In this document: one piece after another, positions 1-11,863 of the stretch
Position numbering within the stretch: the stretch's first letter is position 1
How the letters are laid out: each line of letters opens with the position of its first letter
From: Hygrocybe punicea
Lineage: Eukaryota; Basidiomycota; Agaricomycetes; Agaricales; Hygrophoraceae
DNA length: 64,000 nucleotides
Reading direction: 5' to 3'
NCBI GenBank assembly: GCA_963556145.1
Contig: OY744464.1
Span: 5,828,001-5,892,000, forward strand
Position numbers and translations under genes: made by a program
Notes under the pieces: generated by a model
What the model saw: only the letters and a program-made list of their open reading frames with translations
What the model was told of the DNA's origin: nothing
Database searches by the model: none

Positions 1-141
1 GATTTGAAAATATCATTTTACTTTGCTTATGAACAATCTGGCGTGTTTATGAATTTGAGCAAGGAAACTGGTGATGATATAATATGGACATAGTGGTATA
101 CAAAAATAATACCGATGGGCCAACAAATCTGACAGGAGTGA

Positions 142-1268
142 TTAGTTGTTGTCAGGCTCATAGTCATCCCCATTTCCTTCCCCATCAGATGTATCGAACC
201 CATGTACCATCTGCGAACCTTTCTTGGCCAAATGACGAAGGTGCCTTACCTTGGCCTTGACACGTTTTTGCTCCACCTCTAACTCAGTAGGAGCAGGACG
301 AACAGGCAGAATGGCTGCATGAGCATTGGTGATTTTGGTCTTGATTAGAGTCAAGGTAGCAGCATTAAGGGTATCGTGAAGATGGACATTAGCCTTGAGA
401 GAGCCGTTATCGGCAGCGAAGCACTTGTATTGCGGCACTGTGATACAGCCCAAATGATAGTAGACATCACGAAAGGTGGTTTGATCCTATGAAAATTACT
501 ATCAGTAAATATTATACATAGTATACAAAAATAAAATCAGACCTTGATAGTCATCGAACCAAGATGGCGAGACAGGACATAAGAACCTGCAAGAAGCTTC
601 TTGTTATCTGGGTGAGGTAATTGGTTGTAATAGTTCATTAAAAAAATTTAGTAGTACATACCTACAAGACAAGTCATAGCATAACATAACGTATCCATCT
701 GGGAAGCGGAGACAGGCCATTTGAGAAATACTTGACGCAAATTGGACATGATCTCATGTTCCAACATCTTGATAATGCCCTTTTTCGTGGGGGGATAACA
801 ACTTGTACCTGCTTTCTTATCTTTGGCTATATTGGCCAAATGCTTGACAGCAGCAGTTTTGGCTCCAAGATTCTAGTGAGAATGATGAGTTTGTGTTGAA
901 AATAAAGGAGACAGAAGGGGTAGAGTTAGCAACTTACCTTTCTAGATCTCAGAGACTTGATCAGCTCAGAGGTGGAGCTAACCAGCTTTCTAGCCCCAGG
1001 CTTGGAGGGGACAGAGGTGGGAGACCTGGAGGGAGAGGGAGAGGAGGCAGGGCTGGAAGGAGCAAAGCCAAATACAGCAGCAGCAGGAGCAGGGGTGGAA
1101 GCAGGGCCAGGGTTGGAGCCAGAAGTAGATCTTTGACTGTTTATCTAAACAAAAAAAGTGAAATAGGGCAACAAAAGAAACAATAATACTCACAGCTGTA
1201 GCTAAGAAAGAGTGAACAAGCCTTTTAGGGGCAGCAGCAGTTACTTTAGTGAACTTAGTAGGGGCCAT
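142..1268 (-). CDS. Five-exon gene, 293-aa protein of unknown function
   Basis: On the minus strand the exons are 1268-1194, 1144-938, 872-662, 586-543 and 486-142. All four introns (49-75 bp) have GT-AG borders and all junctions keep one frame, giving 293 residues from ATG to TAA with no internal stop. The N-terminal third is rich in Ser, Pro and Ala (low complexity). The middle holds a helical stretch with Lys clusters (KDKKAGTSCYPPTKKG). The C-terminal part has a basic segment followed by an acidic tail (DTSDGEGNGDDYEPDNN). There is no signal peptide or membrane segment. I do not recognise the family; a small nuclear protein would fit the composition, but that is only inference. It is the best candidate for an ordinary host gene here. 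The splice model was built by eye from open frames and consensus sites. Confidence 0.65.
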
Positions 1269-1452
1269 TGTGGAGCAAGCGCAGAAAAGGTGACGCGGCG
1301 TGACCAAATAAAACACGGAACAAGACTTGTGTCCCCCATGTTTCTCTCGACACTAGGTATCTCCTACTGTGAAATGGACCACCTGGAAGATGAATGAACA
1401 CCCCAGAAGCATGAAATGATGGGTACAAGAGGATAGAGCATCCTAATTTCCC

Positions 1453-1800
1453 GCGCTGTCAACTTGTCTCTGACCCTCCTCCCCAACTTTTTTAGCCAGA
1501 ACCGCGGTTTCCTCCGGCCAACTGCAACCACCCACAGCCTAAGTGGCCCCCCGCACCTCCTTATCAATGGAAACAAAGTGGTGCGACCTTCCAATTATCA
1601 GCGCTACCAACTTGTCTCCAACCCCCCTAGCTTTTTTCAGCCAGAACCCTGACACTAACCACCCACGGTTTGAATGGATAACTTGCACCTCCTTCATGAT
1701 GGAAATGACTGGGTGGGGCTTCCTAAATGTCCCAACCGCCAACTAGCTCCAATCCACCTGTCCAACCTTTTTCACCTGGCACAGCTATAACCCCCGGTTG
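1453..1800. repeat. Degenerate tandem repeat, period about 150 bp
   Basis: The segment starting with CAACTTGTCTC...CCCAAC..TTTTTTAGCCAGAACC at about 1453 recurs at about 1606 and, more weakly, at about 1745. Between these come a shared CACCTCCTTATCAATGGAAA / CACCTCCTTCATGATGGAAA block and pyrimidine-rich stretches. It lies directly upstream of the 142-1268 gene, so it may carry its promoter. Short open frames on both strands here are repeat artefacts. Confidence 0.6.
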
Positions 1801-2691
1801 ACCACCCCTTCGCGACTGCACGTAGAAGTACTCTGTAGTCAGCTATCTAGTCTATTACAATTTATATTGTTAGCACTATAAACATGTTATGTTGGCATCT
1901 ATATTATTGGTAACATAGCTTAGTGATTAAACACTCTACGGAGTGCATTGAGGCTGTCACGTGACTCTCTCCCGAGTTCAAGACTGTGCCAGGTACTTTC
2001 GGTCCTAAGGGATTTATGTATCTGCCCCTGAGACAACAAGCTGATATTTAAGGAGTCCAAGGACTACTGGCTTCAGCCTTTGGATGTCTTCCTCGAGAAT
2101 GATTATTCTAATTGCTTGGCTATACTTTCTTATTTTTACTCAATTTTTCTGGTCTCTCACTCATGTTAATTTTTTTGTAACTTTATAACCATCTAAATTT
2201 CTGACTCCTAGATGTGTTTTCTACTACTAAATTCCTAGGTATCAGTTTCATTACCAGTACTAACATTTAATTATTGAAATCCTGTGATTCACAAAATGAT
2301 AAGCTTCAGTGACTAATTTACTTGCAGTATAAAACTGATATGTAAAAACCTCTAAGAAATAAAATATATATAACTCTAATAACTTTTATCAATCTGTATC
2401 TTGGCTCCTATAAGAATTACAGATTCAGATTCAGATCATACCACTTATAACATCTCTCTCACTTTTTTGTAACTTCTGCTCTTCTATAAATCCAGTTTAC
2501 CACTTTCTCATTGACCACTAACCATTCAAATAATCCTAATGCTCTCAGATAATATCTGTTCACAACATAAGACTTATTTTTTTTTCAACTTAAAATATTC
2601 ACAGATAAAGCTATTTTTATAATAATTTCTATCACATTTGAAATAACTTTTTCTAATAAAATTATCAATATTACTTTTGAGAGGGTGTCTC

Positions 2692-3120
2692 TTTGGCTCC
2701 TCGAGAAGTTGCTTAGTCATCTAATATCTTGTTCCTTATATATAGTCATAGCTAGCTAAGTAGCCTAATTAAAATACATAAATAAATGTCTTTGAAATAT
2801 CATCAGCAAAAATATAGTAAAATTAGATTTAAGTAATTTATAAGTATATATTACTGACGCAAAATAATTGTCATCTTTTATATAGTGAAACAATAAATAT
2901 AGATAAAAAGTTAATTTATGTTTTACCACATACTTTACTAAACCTTATTATTATTTATTCTGAAGATCTAACATTATTGCATGTTGCATTGCTTAACTCT
3001 CTTAAGTTTATTTTCAAGTAACGAACAAGCATAAATTGATTTATCTTAATCAGGTCAATTAACTATAACTATATGAGAAACAGGGTATCAGATAACTAAG
3101 CAGCTTCTTAAAGATCCAAA
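2692..3120. mobile_element. Candidate MITE with about 34-bp inverted ends
   Basis: The left end TTTGGCTCCTCGAGAAGTTG and following bases (2692-2726) are matched in inverted orientation by 3085-3120, which ends GATCCAAA. The two arms agree at most positions over about 34 bp. The interior is AT-rich and non-coding. I could not see a convincing target duplication, so the exact ends and class are unknown. Confidence 0.45.
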
Positions 3121-3377
3121 TAGATAAATTTTAGTTTTTAATATAGATATATTTATATTTTGAGAATTAATATTCTATATTTTTAATGATATAGTAAGTA
3201 TTGAATAAATAATTGTTATATTAATATTATAATTAATAAGATAAATTTCTTGTACTTTTCTAAAGCTTTATATACATAAATTAAATTTTATATTAAATCT
3301 TTTAAATATTATTTTATTAAATCAGATCTGTTAAATCATTGAATTTAGTATTATTCTATTTAAGGATTATTCTATTT

Positions 3378-3805
3378 GGTTCTCTGAAGTGCACCTAACT
3401 TTCCACACACCTCTTGCCTTGTAAGGTGATAACTATATAAAATAATTTTCACTAATCAATTTTAACTCAAGTTCTACTGGTGATAAAATGACTGAAAAAT
3501 TATTTTTATACAGTGTGAAGATTATAACATGAAAAAACTAATTTTTTTTAAATTCTGTTTAGTTGATATTTAAATATAAGCATCAATTCCAGATAAGTTC
3601 TCTATTTCTAGGCAACCATTCAATCAAAGCAAAACATTATTTTTCTATCAACACCTAAAACGTGTAAACTTACTCATGCAAGATTTTCTGTGATTTTATC
3701 ATCAACAGGACTAAAACTGATTCATTAGATTTATTCCATTTAGCTACCATTATATAAGATAAAGGTGTATAGAAGGTTAGGTGCACTCGAGGTGCCAGAT
3801 AGAAC
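3378..3805. mobile_element. Candidate MITE around GTGCACCTAAC inverted repeats
   Basis: GAAGTGCACCTAACTTTCC near 3386 is mirrored by GAAGGTTAGGTGCACTCGAG near 3773, and the outer GGTTCT is mirrored by AGAACTACC. Size (about 430 bp) and AT-rich interior resemble the element at 2692-3120. Ends are imprecise and no target duplication was found. Confidence 0.35.
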
Positions 3806-4387
3806 TACCTTATATTTAAATGTTTATTATGTATATTTAATTTTTTATATCATTGTTTACAGGGTATTTGAAGAAGTATAATTAAATTCATTAATTAATT
3901 AATTAATTAATTTTAATGTCTGATTAGTAGTCATTAACATATAGTAACACATGATATTAGAAATAAAGACTTAGATAAGATCGAAATATTTTGTATTAGA
4001 TCTTATGAAATATTATACCATTTTATATGATGAGAAAGAAAAAGTTTATTTATTTTATGAGAGCTAGTCTTTCTTGCATATACTTCTCCAGAATTTCTAA
4101 CATTAGATACATGGTGTAATATTTTGATAAAAATTTTGAAAAAATTATCTTAAAATTAAATTAAATTATTTCAACACATATTTAGAAGAAATATTCTGAA
4201 AATATATTGTGGTATTTTTACATAATTTTAATTAAAGTATTATTTCAAATATAATGATTGTTATAAAATAAAGAATGAAGTCACTCACCAACTACTCAAA
4301 GTAATAGATTATTGGTTCATTATATTTTTGTTGAAAATATATAAAAGTTATGCAATATCTTTTCAGATTTTGTTGCTTTTGGTACAT

Positions 4388-5177
4388 TACAGTCATTTAG
4401 TAATTTATGGTACTCCTAGTTTTTTTTTTTTTTCAATTGAGAAATTTTGACTTAGTAAAATTTTTAAGTGCTGAATCTTGTATCTTATGAAATACTGTAT
4501 GGATTAAGTTAGTTATAAAGGAAAAGTTGTACTATTATTTAAGGACTACATACTGCTGTAATTATATTTGGACAATATTTAGTATATGGTGAGCTATGAA
4601 TAAACTAAAAGGTAAACTAGTTTTTGACATCCAAAATAGTATTATCAAATTATGCTGTCGGATGAAGTCCTATGAAAAAGATTGTAAGGAGAAAGTTGTT
4701 TAGTTTTATAAAGGCTAGAAGTATATATATCGTGTTTTTCTTCATTTTTAGCCTATGTGGAATTCAAATAATATTTCAATCCTGATGCAAATGAACATGG
4801 TATAAGCAATATTGTCCCAATATAATTACAGCAGTATGTAGTCCTTAAATAATAGTATAACTTTCTCCCTACAATCTTCTTCATAGGACTTCATCTAACA
4901 GCATAATTTGATAATATCTTTTTGGATGTCAAAAAAAACTAGTTTACCTTTTAGTTCATTAACAGCTCACAATATACCAAAAATATCTAAATATAATTAT
5001 AGAAGTACATAGCCCTTAAAGAGTAGTACAACTTTCTCTTTATAACCATCACAATCTATGCAGTATTTCATGAGAAACAAGATTCAGCACTTGAAATTCT
5101 ATTAAGTCCAAAGTTCTCAATTGAAAAAAAAAAAAAAAACTGAGAGTATCATAAATTACTAAAATAGCTGTAATCTT
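4388..5177. mobile_element. Foldback (long-hairpin) element copy 1
   Basis: The left arm (about 4388-4700) and right arm (about 4815-5177) are inverted copies of each other with scattered mismatches. The outer parts carry oligo-T (left) and oligo-A (right) next to CAATTGA, and the inner parts carry GATTGTAAGGAGAAAGTTG and its complement. The same arm sequences recur, in more conserved form, at 15213-15914 and in modular form at 12160-12884. No protein is encoded. Confidence 0.65.
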
Positions 5178-5814
5178 ATTTTATTACAAATTTATTAGTT
5201 ATAGTATTACTTATTTTGACTTTGATTTCTTTTGTTTTAAGTTTATTTGTTATAGTGTGAGTTATTTTAAGTTTGTTTTATTCTGTTTTATTTTTAATTT
5301 ATTTTAATTTTTTCTTCTGATTTTTTGTCATTTTTTGTAAATTGTTGTATTTATTTATTTAACGATAGATATTGTTTTAGTTATGTTTGCAAAGTAGAAA
5401 TTTTATGTCACTGTTGGGCTATTCCTAGCAAAGTTGCATGTCTTGTGTGCTATAAATGTTTATTTGCTGTAGTGGCAAGATCAGGTTAACTATAAAACAG
5501 AGAAGAGAAAGCTACCAAGCAAGTACTACTCAGAAAAAAAATCTGACTGAGCCGATGTAAGCCAATGATACTGTTGAGTATGACGGGTTGGGTATTGAAT
5601 AACGAGTAATAAAGATAGATAGTCTCAGTACGTGTAGAGAAAGAATATAAGGTGCCAGTGAGTCATATAATGATAAGACCAAGCTATAAAGTAGACTATG
5701 AATAGGAGAGAAATAGAAACTGAATTTGTTATTTTTTTTATGACAATTGAGCACTATTTTTATAACACAAATTTCATCTGTCTAAATTTAGTCAAGAATC
5801 CTTAGCCAACAAAA

Positions 5815-5932
5815 TGTAGGATGCAAATGTGGCTAACCATGTGAGTAGCCAAATAACAACAAAGTGAGAAAATATAAAAACACGTATCATTGTTGATTGG
5901 CTTCTTCTATCTCAGTTCCAACATGAGAATGG
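5815..5932. repeat. Direct repeat A: copy of the 7148 gene promoter
   Basis: This block (AATGTGGCTAACCATGTGAG ... GAGAAAATATAAAAACAC ... GGCTTCTTCTATCTCAGTTC) is about 88-90 percent identical by eye to 7016-7132, which lies directly upstream of the small gene at 7148. Both contain the TATAAAA box. This copy is followed by no recognisable gene; the hAT-like element at 5979-6869 lies between the two copies. Confidence 0.7.
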
Positions 5933-5978
5933 TTATGTTGGTCAATGTATGTCAGGTTACATCAGATAGCATTAGATT

Positions 5979-6869
5979 TAGGGATGACCACGGGTCTTGA
6001 ACGGGTCGGCTCGGCTGACACCGCACTCGTACCCGTGAACACCTTACCCAGGGCGGTTTTGACCCGCACCGCACCCGAACATCCACGGGTCACAACGGTA
6101 CACCTTACCTGTGGTGTACCGTCGCGTCCCACCGTTCACCACAGCCCCCGTTCCGCTCTGCAACCTCGCAGATGCAGCGCCGGCGTCAATTGACGCGACG
6201 TGCTTGTCCGCGAGGTGATCAACATGGGGAACGAGGGGGGCATGTGCCGTCAGACGCGTTGTAGCGCGTCTGCGAGGTGGACAAGAGGGGGACGAGAGGG
6301 GGACGCGTCGCCGTCGTCGCTGTTGTGTGTCCGCAAGGTGGACGAAGGGGGATGCGTCGTTGTTGCGTGTCCGCGAGGTGGACAAAGGCCCGGGCCGGGG
6401 GACGCGTTGTTGTTGTTGTTGTTGCGTGTCCACGAGGTGGACGAGAGGGGCACACGTTGTTGTTGTTGCGTGTCCGCGAGGTGGACGAGAGGGCGACGCG
6501 TCGTTGTCGTTGTGTGCTGTTGCCCCATGCTGTTGTTATTGTTGTCATAGCGTAGTTAGCTACAGTTCATTACTTGATCAGAAATTGAGACTTACCTAGG
6601 CCGAGAAGTGGGAGCACCACCCCCCGGCTGCTTCCCTGCTCCTTCCTTTGACTGTTCTGGTTGGTCGTCTGGTCGCCGCGCGCTTGCTCGCCCTTGGTCG
6701 TAGCCGTCGAGGTGGTTGTGGTGGTTGTGTGATGAACTCGTGACACACCACCAAACCGCGGGTACAGGTCACGGTACGGTCACGGGTGACGAAACCAAAC
6801 ACCCTACCCGTACCCGCGCAACCTGTTTTCGTAATACCGCGGGTTGACTCAAACCCGTGATCATCCCTA
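5979..6869. mobile_element. Non-autonomous hAT-like element 1
   Basis: The ends are TAGGGATGACCACGGGT on the left and the inverted TAGGGATGATCACGGGT on the right (one mismatch). The element is flanked on both sides by the perfect 8-bp duplication ATTAGATT (5971-5978 and 6870-6877). An 8-bp duplication and a TAGGG start are hallmarks of the hAT superfamily. The 891-bp interior is GC-rich. It has a GTT/GTGGACGAG microsatellite-like core, the palindrome GCGTCAATTGACGC at 6183-6196, and a GT-AG intron-like segment near the right end (minus strand). There is no transposase; the open frames in it are low-complexity artefacts. Confidence 0.88.
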
Positions 6870-7015
6870 ATTAGATTTGAGTGTGGATCGTCGGATGTGT
6901 CAGATTTGAACTGATTCGTAAAATATCGACTATGTAGTCTCAGAAGGTCAAGGATCCTCTACATCTCCTCGGGTCTTTTAATAGAGACCATCTATGATCG
7001 ACAGTATAGGATCTT

Positions 7016-7147
7016 CAAATGCAGGACACAAATATGGCTAATCACATGAGTAGCCAAATAATGACAAAGTGAGAAAATATAAAAACACACATCATTGTTA
7101 ATCGGCTTCTTCTATATCAGTTCCAACACTCTCTCTTGCCTTATACA
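7016..7147 (+). promoter_or_regulatory. TATA-containing promoter region of the 7148 gene
   Basis: Contains GAGAAAATATAAAAACACAC (7070-7089), a TATA-like box about 60-75 bp before the start codon, followed by a CT-rich TTCCAACACTCTCTCTTGCC leader. The block is the second copy of direct repeat A (first copy 5815-5932). Confidence 0.55.
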
Positions 7148-7503
7148 ATGACCAATACTCATAACACGTATCTTGCCTTTGTCATAAGCATCAATACAGA
7201 AACTCAAGTGAACTACGAGGAAGCCGTCAACAAGGTCAACAAGTTCCACAATGACGGGTTCATAGGAATAGTCAAAGGGAACAATGATTTGGTACGACAG
7301 TGGTTGAGCGGCTGTAGGAGGATAATGGTAAGTTTCTGATACAGAGACATGAAACCTCACAACTAACTACATTCTCATAGTGGGTATATAATGGTATCAT
7401 TGTGCAGCTCAAAACTGTGGGTAAGAGAATCGAGATGCTACCTCTGGGAGGATTGACAAGCATATACAAATATGCTGGAAGAGTGGCTGGCAAAAGCAAC
7501 TAA
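7148..7503 (+). CDS. Small two-exon gene, 100-aa protein of unknown function
   Basis: Exon 1 is 7148-7327 (60 codons from ATG), the intron 7328-7380 (53 bp; GTAAGT donor, CTAAC branch-like site, ATAG acceptor), and exon 2 7381-7503 ending in TAA. The predicted 100-residue protein (MTNTHNTYLAFVISINTETQ at the start, AGRVAGKSN at the end) has no signal peptide and mixed alpha/beta composition. I do not recognise the family. Support comes from the clean splice sites, the branch-site motif, the upstream TATA box and the duplicated promoter block. It is one of few apparently intact small genes in a repeat-rich region. Confidence 0.55.
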
Positions 7504-7527
7504 GCAGTGTTTTGCGTAGAAAGTATT

Positions 7528-7995
7528 TAGACAAATCCACACCAAGAGTTTCTGGAGTGCGTCGTTGATCGGGAAATTACCTTATTGTCCGTTAGGATCA
7601 AGGATTTTGCTTTTCTATAACTCTGGGTTATTCCTGTTGGGTGGTGGGATCGTGGTGTGAATCCTATCAAAGGTTAGCTTTGAAGGAGACAACAAAGACA
7701 ATACGATAAGTCAGATGTATGACTTATGGAGGATGAATGAATAGTGAGGTCTTTCTTACACAAGGTAAAGACTTTGAGTAATGTACAAGTAGATTATAAT
7801 TTGAGCGGGTATGAGTGTGTATATGATGAACAAGTGTATCACAGCCAAGTATACAAGTAGCAAGTATACAATGAGTGAAGGTACAACAGAGATGAGCAAT
7901 GAGGGATAGATAATGGACGAGTGTAACAGCAGATGTTAAACAAGAGAGATGTGACAAAGTACTATATACAAGGATAACTAAACTGAACAATAGAC
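7528..7995 (-). repeat. LTR-like fragment, inverted copy of 13640-14062
   Basis: Read on the minus strand this block matches 13640-14062 over most of its length: the AGTATACAAGTAGCAAGTATAC segment, the CTTTGTGTAAG/ACCTCACT segment, CCTATCAAAGGTTAGCTTTG and GGGAAATTACC. The 13.6-kb copy lies just upstream of gypsy-type coding remnants, so this is probably an LTR or leader fragment left by another insertion in opposite orientation. Confidence 0.55.
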
Positions 7996-8039
7996 AAGTA
8001 GTATTGATGATCAAGATATTGGACTTTATTTCAAAGCTT

Positions 8040-9290
8040 CAAATGCATATTGGCTACTAGTACAGAATAAAGTACTGGGATGGATTTCTACCAACTTCAA
8101 TGAGTTTATTATTATCCTAAACTCAGCTTAAGAATTTCTTACTTGGTGTGGGGAAAACACTTCTTACCTTCAATATAATTTCAAACAAGTATGCCAAAAT
8201 CACCAAGCACTTCAAAATCACTGCCATAAACTTCACAAGTCTTTGGTAAAGCAATTGTGGTTGAAAAATGACCTGCATAGGAAAAATATGCTCCTTAAGA
8301 GTTCCAAGTAAGCATTATTTTTTCAAGTTTATAATTAATATATGGCTAATTCTTTTTGAGATAGGTATCCACCATTAATCACCTACCTTTTGGCCACTAG
8401 ATATATGAATTAGAAGAGATTTGCAATCTATAGGTTGAATATCTTGAAAAAGGCAAACTCCCAGACAACTGTAAACTCTGCCTTCCATACATGCTAGTCA
8501 ACTTAGTAAGTTTAGCTGTTGACCTGCCACATGACTGCAGTACTATTTTTATGGATAGTAATATGATTGTAATAGTGGTTTACCGCAACTTTTGCAAAAG
8601 GCAATATATTGTGTAATAGGTGGATGATGTGGTTAGAGCAGGTGTTACTGCAAAGAAAAGTGTTCAGGTATGTTTTGCTGCTCTTAACAAACTATTTATT
8701 GAACTGAATTTCCTCCATGTTGGAAGATCTAGGAAAGATTTGCATTTCTGGTTATTCAGCTGGACAATAGAGCAAACCATGCTTTGATTGGGTGAAGATT
8801 ATTCAAAGCACAAAAATGCATCCAAGTTCCATAAATGATCTCAACTACAAGACAAGCTCAGCATTTGCATTGTTTTAGAATATAGCCAAAACACATGCTG
8901 ATGATGATATTATTGCTAACTTCACAAATTTTTTCAATGAGATTGGCATCTTCCACATGGATGCAAATGTGTGCATTCCTTCTGGAAGTGGAGTTTACAT
9001 AGCGGAAGTAGAAGGAATTCCTATGGAATTTTACAAGGTGAAACTTGCTCCTTCTCAAGGAATACTTGGGATAAATTATGCTAGGTAATTAATACTACTT
9101 AAATGTGTGATGAAATACTTATAATGTCATTCATAGGACAATTCATATGGAGCACTAACCTCACAAATATGCTATGTCCTGGATAATCAACCACTAAGGT
9201 TTCCTTGAAGATGGAGGCCACTTTTATCTTACCAAATATGGCACCCACATCCAGAGTGCTGTCAATACTTTTATTTTATGTCAACCTAAA
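8040..9290 (+). pseudogene. Degenerate coding remnant, family unknown
   Basis: Plus-strand segments read as protein for 40-60 codons at a time, for example 8896-9085 (NFFNEIGIFHMDANVCIP ... PSQGILGINYAR) followed by a plausible GTAATT donor, and about 9180-9285 (WIINH ... GGHFYLTKYGTHIQSAVNTF). Stops and frame changes interrupt the rest. I cannot assign a family. The residual coding character and intron-like breaks suggest a decayed multi-exon gene, perhaps transposon-borne. Confidence 0.35.
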
Positions 9291-9448
9291 ATAGAACATG
9301 GAACCAGCATGCAGCACATTGTCATGATCCAAAAAGGATTTGGATCAAAACACAGCAGTATACTGTCACTAGTCAAAATCCCTACAGCACACAAAATGTT
9401 ACATAAACCATTTATACTGGAGCACCTCCATATGCATATGAAGTAGAG

Positions 9449-9625
9449 AGGAATACCCTTATCTGCAAATAGGACACTTAGGAAATCCTTATCTGCACAT
9501 AGGACATACATAAAACCTTTATCTATACAAGGAACATGCAAGGAAACCCTTATTTACAGAAGGAAAATGTAAGAAAACCCTTATCTATGTAGAGGATATG
9601 AAGAAATACCCTTATCTTAACTGAT
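9449..9625. repeat. Tandem repeat, period about 33-36 bp
   Basis: About five imperfect units built on ACCCTTATCTRYAYAAGGA followed by ACATR and an A-rich spacer. They end at the CTTATCTTAACTGATAAGG junction. No coding meaning is apparent. Confidence 0.6.
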
Positions 9626-9889
9626 AAGGCCCCCAACCATCTTATCAGATGCGAAAGAAACACAAGAAGCACAGCCACATCCTTATCTCCAATCATAGAG
9701 ATAACACATGCCACCTATTATTCCCTGATCAAGATACACATCACATCTACAAGGAAGGGGAGGAGGGGGGTCAGAGCCATGTGTTTGTCAGGTGGCATGT
9801 ATGTAGACACCACATTTTCTTGCATATTTCACTTATCTCATGTGAGTAGACCATGTTCTACCATGCAAGGCATAGCTGAGCACAGCTGA

Positions 9890-11680
9890 GCCCTGTCTTC
9901 TAATACCCCCCAATACCAGATCCCCATCTCCCGACCTCAGACTATAAATCCCCACCACAGAGAAATCCATTGTGCTGGGCTGAGTCCAAAATGGTGCATT
10001 TAGGCATCTGCACAGGTAACCCCTGGGTATTTCCTATGGACCTGTACCCGATCGGACAAATACCCATATCCAGGTCGTGGGTACAGGTCAGGCGACGGGT
10101 CCGTTTGGATCGCTGGCGGGTTGGACGGGTATAAGATGGGTCGCGGGTAACCCGATGACCCTTGTATTACAATAATAAATACATTTTATTAAAATAAAAT
10201 AAACAGAGGGCGGGGTACTTTGCCCTGCCCTGCCCATCCTTCGCATTCACCGACCCTCCTCGTTCTGCTGTCACAGCTCCACCCCACTATCCCCATCATC
10301 CTCCTGTGTGCCACTGTTTGTCGCTTGTCCACGTCATTGGGCATGGGTGCTGGCAGCCGGCGCCTGAACGCGGGAAGATGCGGTGTTGCGGCTGATGTCC
10401 CTGTCCACTCCTGTTGCGTGGCCGTTGCCGCTGGTGTTGCCATTGCCGCTGCCGTTCGCGTTGGTGGTGGTAACCTTGGTAGATGGTGTTGGGTGGTGGT
10501 GGTGTTTGGATGGCATTTGCATTTACATGTTGGATGGTGTTGGCATTGGTGTTGGTGCTGCCGTTGGTGTTGGTGCTGCTGTTGCCGTTGCCGTTGCCGT
10601 TGGTAGTGCCGTTGGTAGTGCCGTTGGTAGTGCCGTTTCCGATCGAGGTTGGTGGTGTGGATGGTGTTGGATGGCGGTGTTGGTGTTGACTGGCTGTAGC
10701 CTAGCACCACAACATTACACTAAAACAGTTTTAATTAGTAAATGTATAAATTTTCAATGAAAACAGAGACTTACCTTGAGCAGAACGGTTCACAATCGCA
10801 AACCGCTCTGCTCTGTTACTGTGTTGGGTGGTTGTGACAGGAAGTCATGTTTCAGTCACGGCTACCTGCAGGTTGACCATGGGTCACGGGTTTCTCGTGG
10901 GTTCGGATTTGGCTACCCGTACCCAAACCTGATGGGTCAGGGGTACAAAACCCGCAGGGGTCTATATACCCCTGCATATGCCTAGGTGCATTCGCACGAC
11001 CCCGTTTGCTTGCACCGACCCCACCTTTTCCATACCCCCCCTACCAGATGTCTACCCCCAGACCTTGGACAGCTAAACCCCACCGTACACATGCAGAAGG
11101 GACCCATTGGGGGTGATTGAGCATAAAACCGTGTGTTCGCGCGGCCTTATTGGCCCACGCTGACCTCACCTTTCTCTATACCCCCCTACCAGATCTCTAT
11201 CCCTAGATCTTGGAGTACCAATCCCCACCACACATATTTAGGGAGGACCCATTGGGGTTGGTTGAGCATAAAACGGTGCATTCGTTTATCCTCGTTAACT
11301 GGCACTGACCCCACCTTTCCTTATACCCCCTACAAGATGTTTATTCCCAGGTCTCGGACGACTAATCCCCACCACAAACAGTTGGATGAGACCCATTGGA
11401 GTTGCATGAATACAAAATGATGCGTTTGATCAACCCTGTTTACCCACATTGACCCACTCTTTTCTGATACCTTTCCCTTACCAGATCTCTACCCCTGGCC
11501 CTTGGATCGCCAAACCCCTTCACACACATACAGATAGGACCCACTGGGGTCGGATCCGCATGTCATCACATGTCCTTTTGGTCCCATTGTCTTGTGCTGC
11601 CCCCACCTCTTCTCATACCTCCCCTTCTAGATCTCTATCTCCAAGTTTCAGATTACCATTCCCCCTCCATGTAGTGATTA
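9890..11680. repeat. Tandem array, unit about 145 bp, split by a hAT-like element
   Basis: Units begin near 10985, 11130, 11275, 11420 and 11565. They share CCCCACC(T)TTC..ATACCCCC.ACCAGAT.TCTA, TTGGA..AC.AATCCCCACCACA and GACCCATTGGGG..G..TGAGCATAAAA. The part before 10000 (ATACCAGATCCCCATCTCCC ... GGTGCATT) is the rest of a unit cut by the element at 10001-10984. Similarity fades to the right. Open frames here are repeat artefacts. Confidence 0.7.
10001..10984. mobile_element. Non-autonomous hAT-like element 2
   Basis: The 984-bp insert starts TAGGCATCTGCA and ends TGCATATGCCTA, and is flanked by the perfect 8-bp duplication GGTGCATT (9993-10000 and 10985-10992). The interior is GC-rich with GTTGGT/GCCGTT repeats (about 10480-10690) and a decayed version of the internal palindrome near 10329 (CACGTCATTGGGCATG). 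A GAGACTTACCTTGAGC segment near 10768 reads on the minus strand as a splice donor shared with elements 1 and 3. Its repeats create meaningless long frames on both strands. Confidence 0.88.
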
Positions 11681-11863
11681 TTCTTGATGCTCTACTCTTT
11701 TTTCTTCCACTGGCTGACCACCTCCATCTCATATCACTGTACCATACAATCAAATTATGAATATATTTATTATTATAAGAAATTAGTTTAGCTAATTCTG
11801 ACATAGAAAATATTATTATTATCAATTAACCAAATGTACAAATAACCTACATTATGAAGTAAG

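Larger units (their letters stand above)
1801..5500. other. AT-rich gene-poor region
   Basis: About 3.7 kb of strongly AT-rich DNA with no open frame of note and no recognisable protein relic. It contains a short TTAATTAA-type run near 3890-3915, oligo-T/oligo-A runs near 4422 and 5124 that belong to a foldback element, and two shorter inverted-repeat elements listed separately. Nothing else in this stretch can be assigned. Confidence 0.6.

Noticed and set aside
6044..6599. Multiple overlapping frames on both strands rich in Gln or Val
   Set aside because: Produced by the GTT/GTGGACGAG repeats of hAT-like element 1.
10189..10760. His/Gln-rich 173-codon minus frame and Val/Leu-rich plus frames
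   Set aside because: Low-complexity repeats of hAT-like element 2; no domain.
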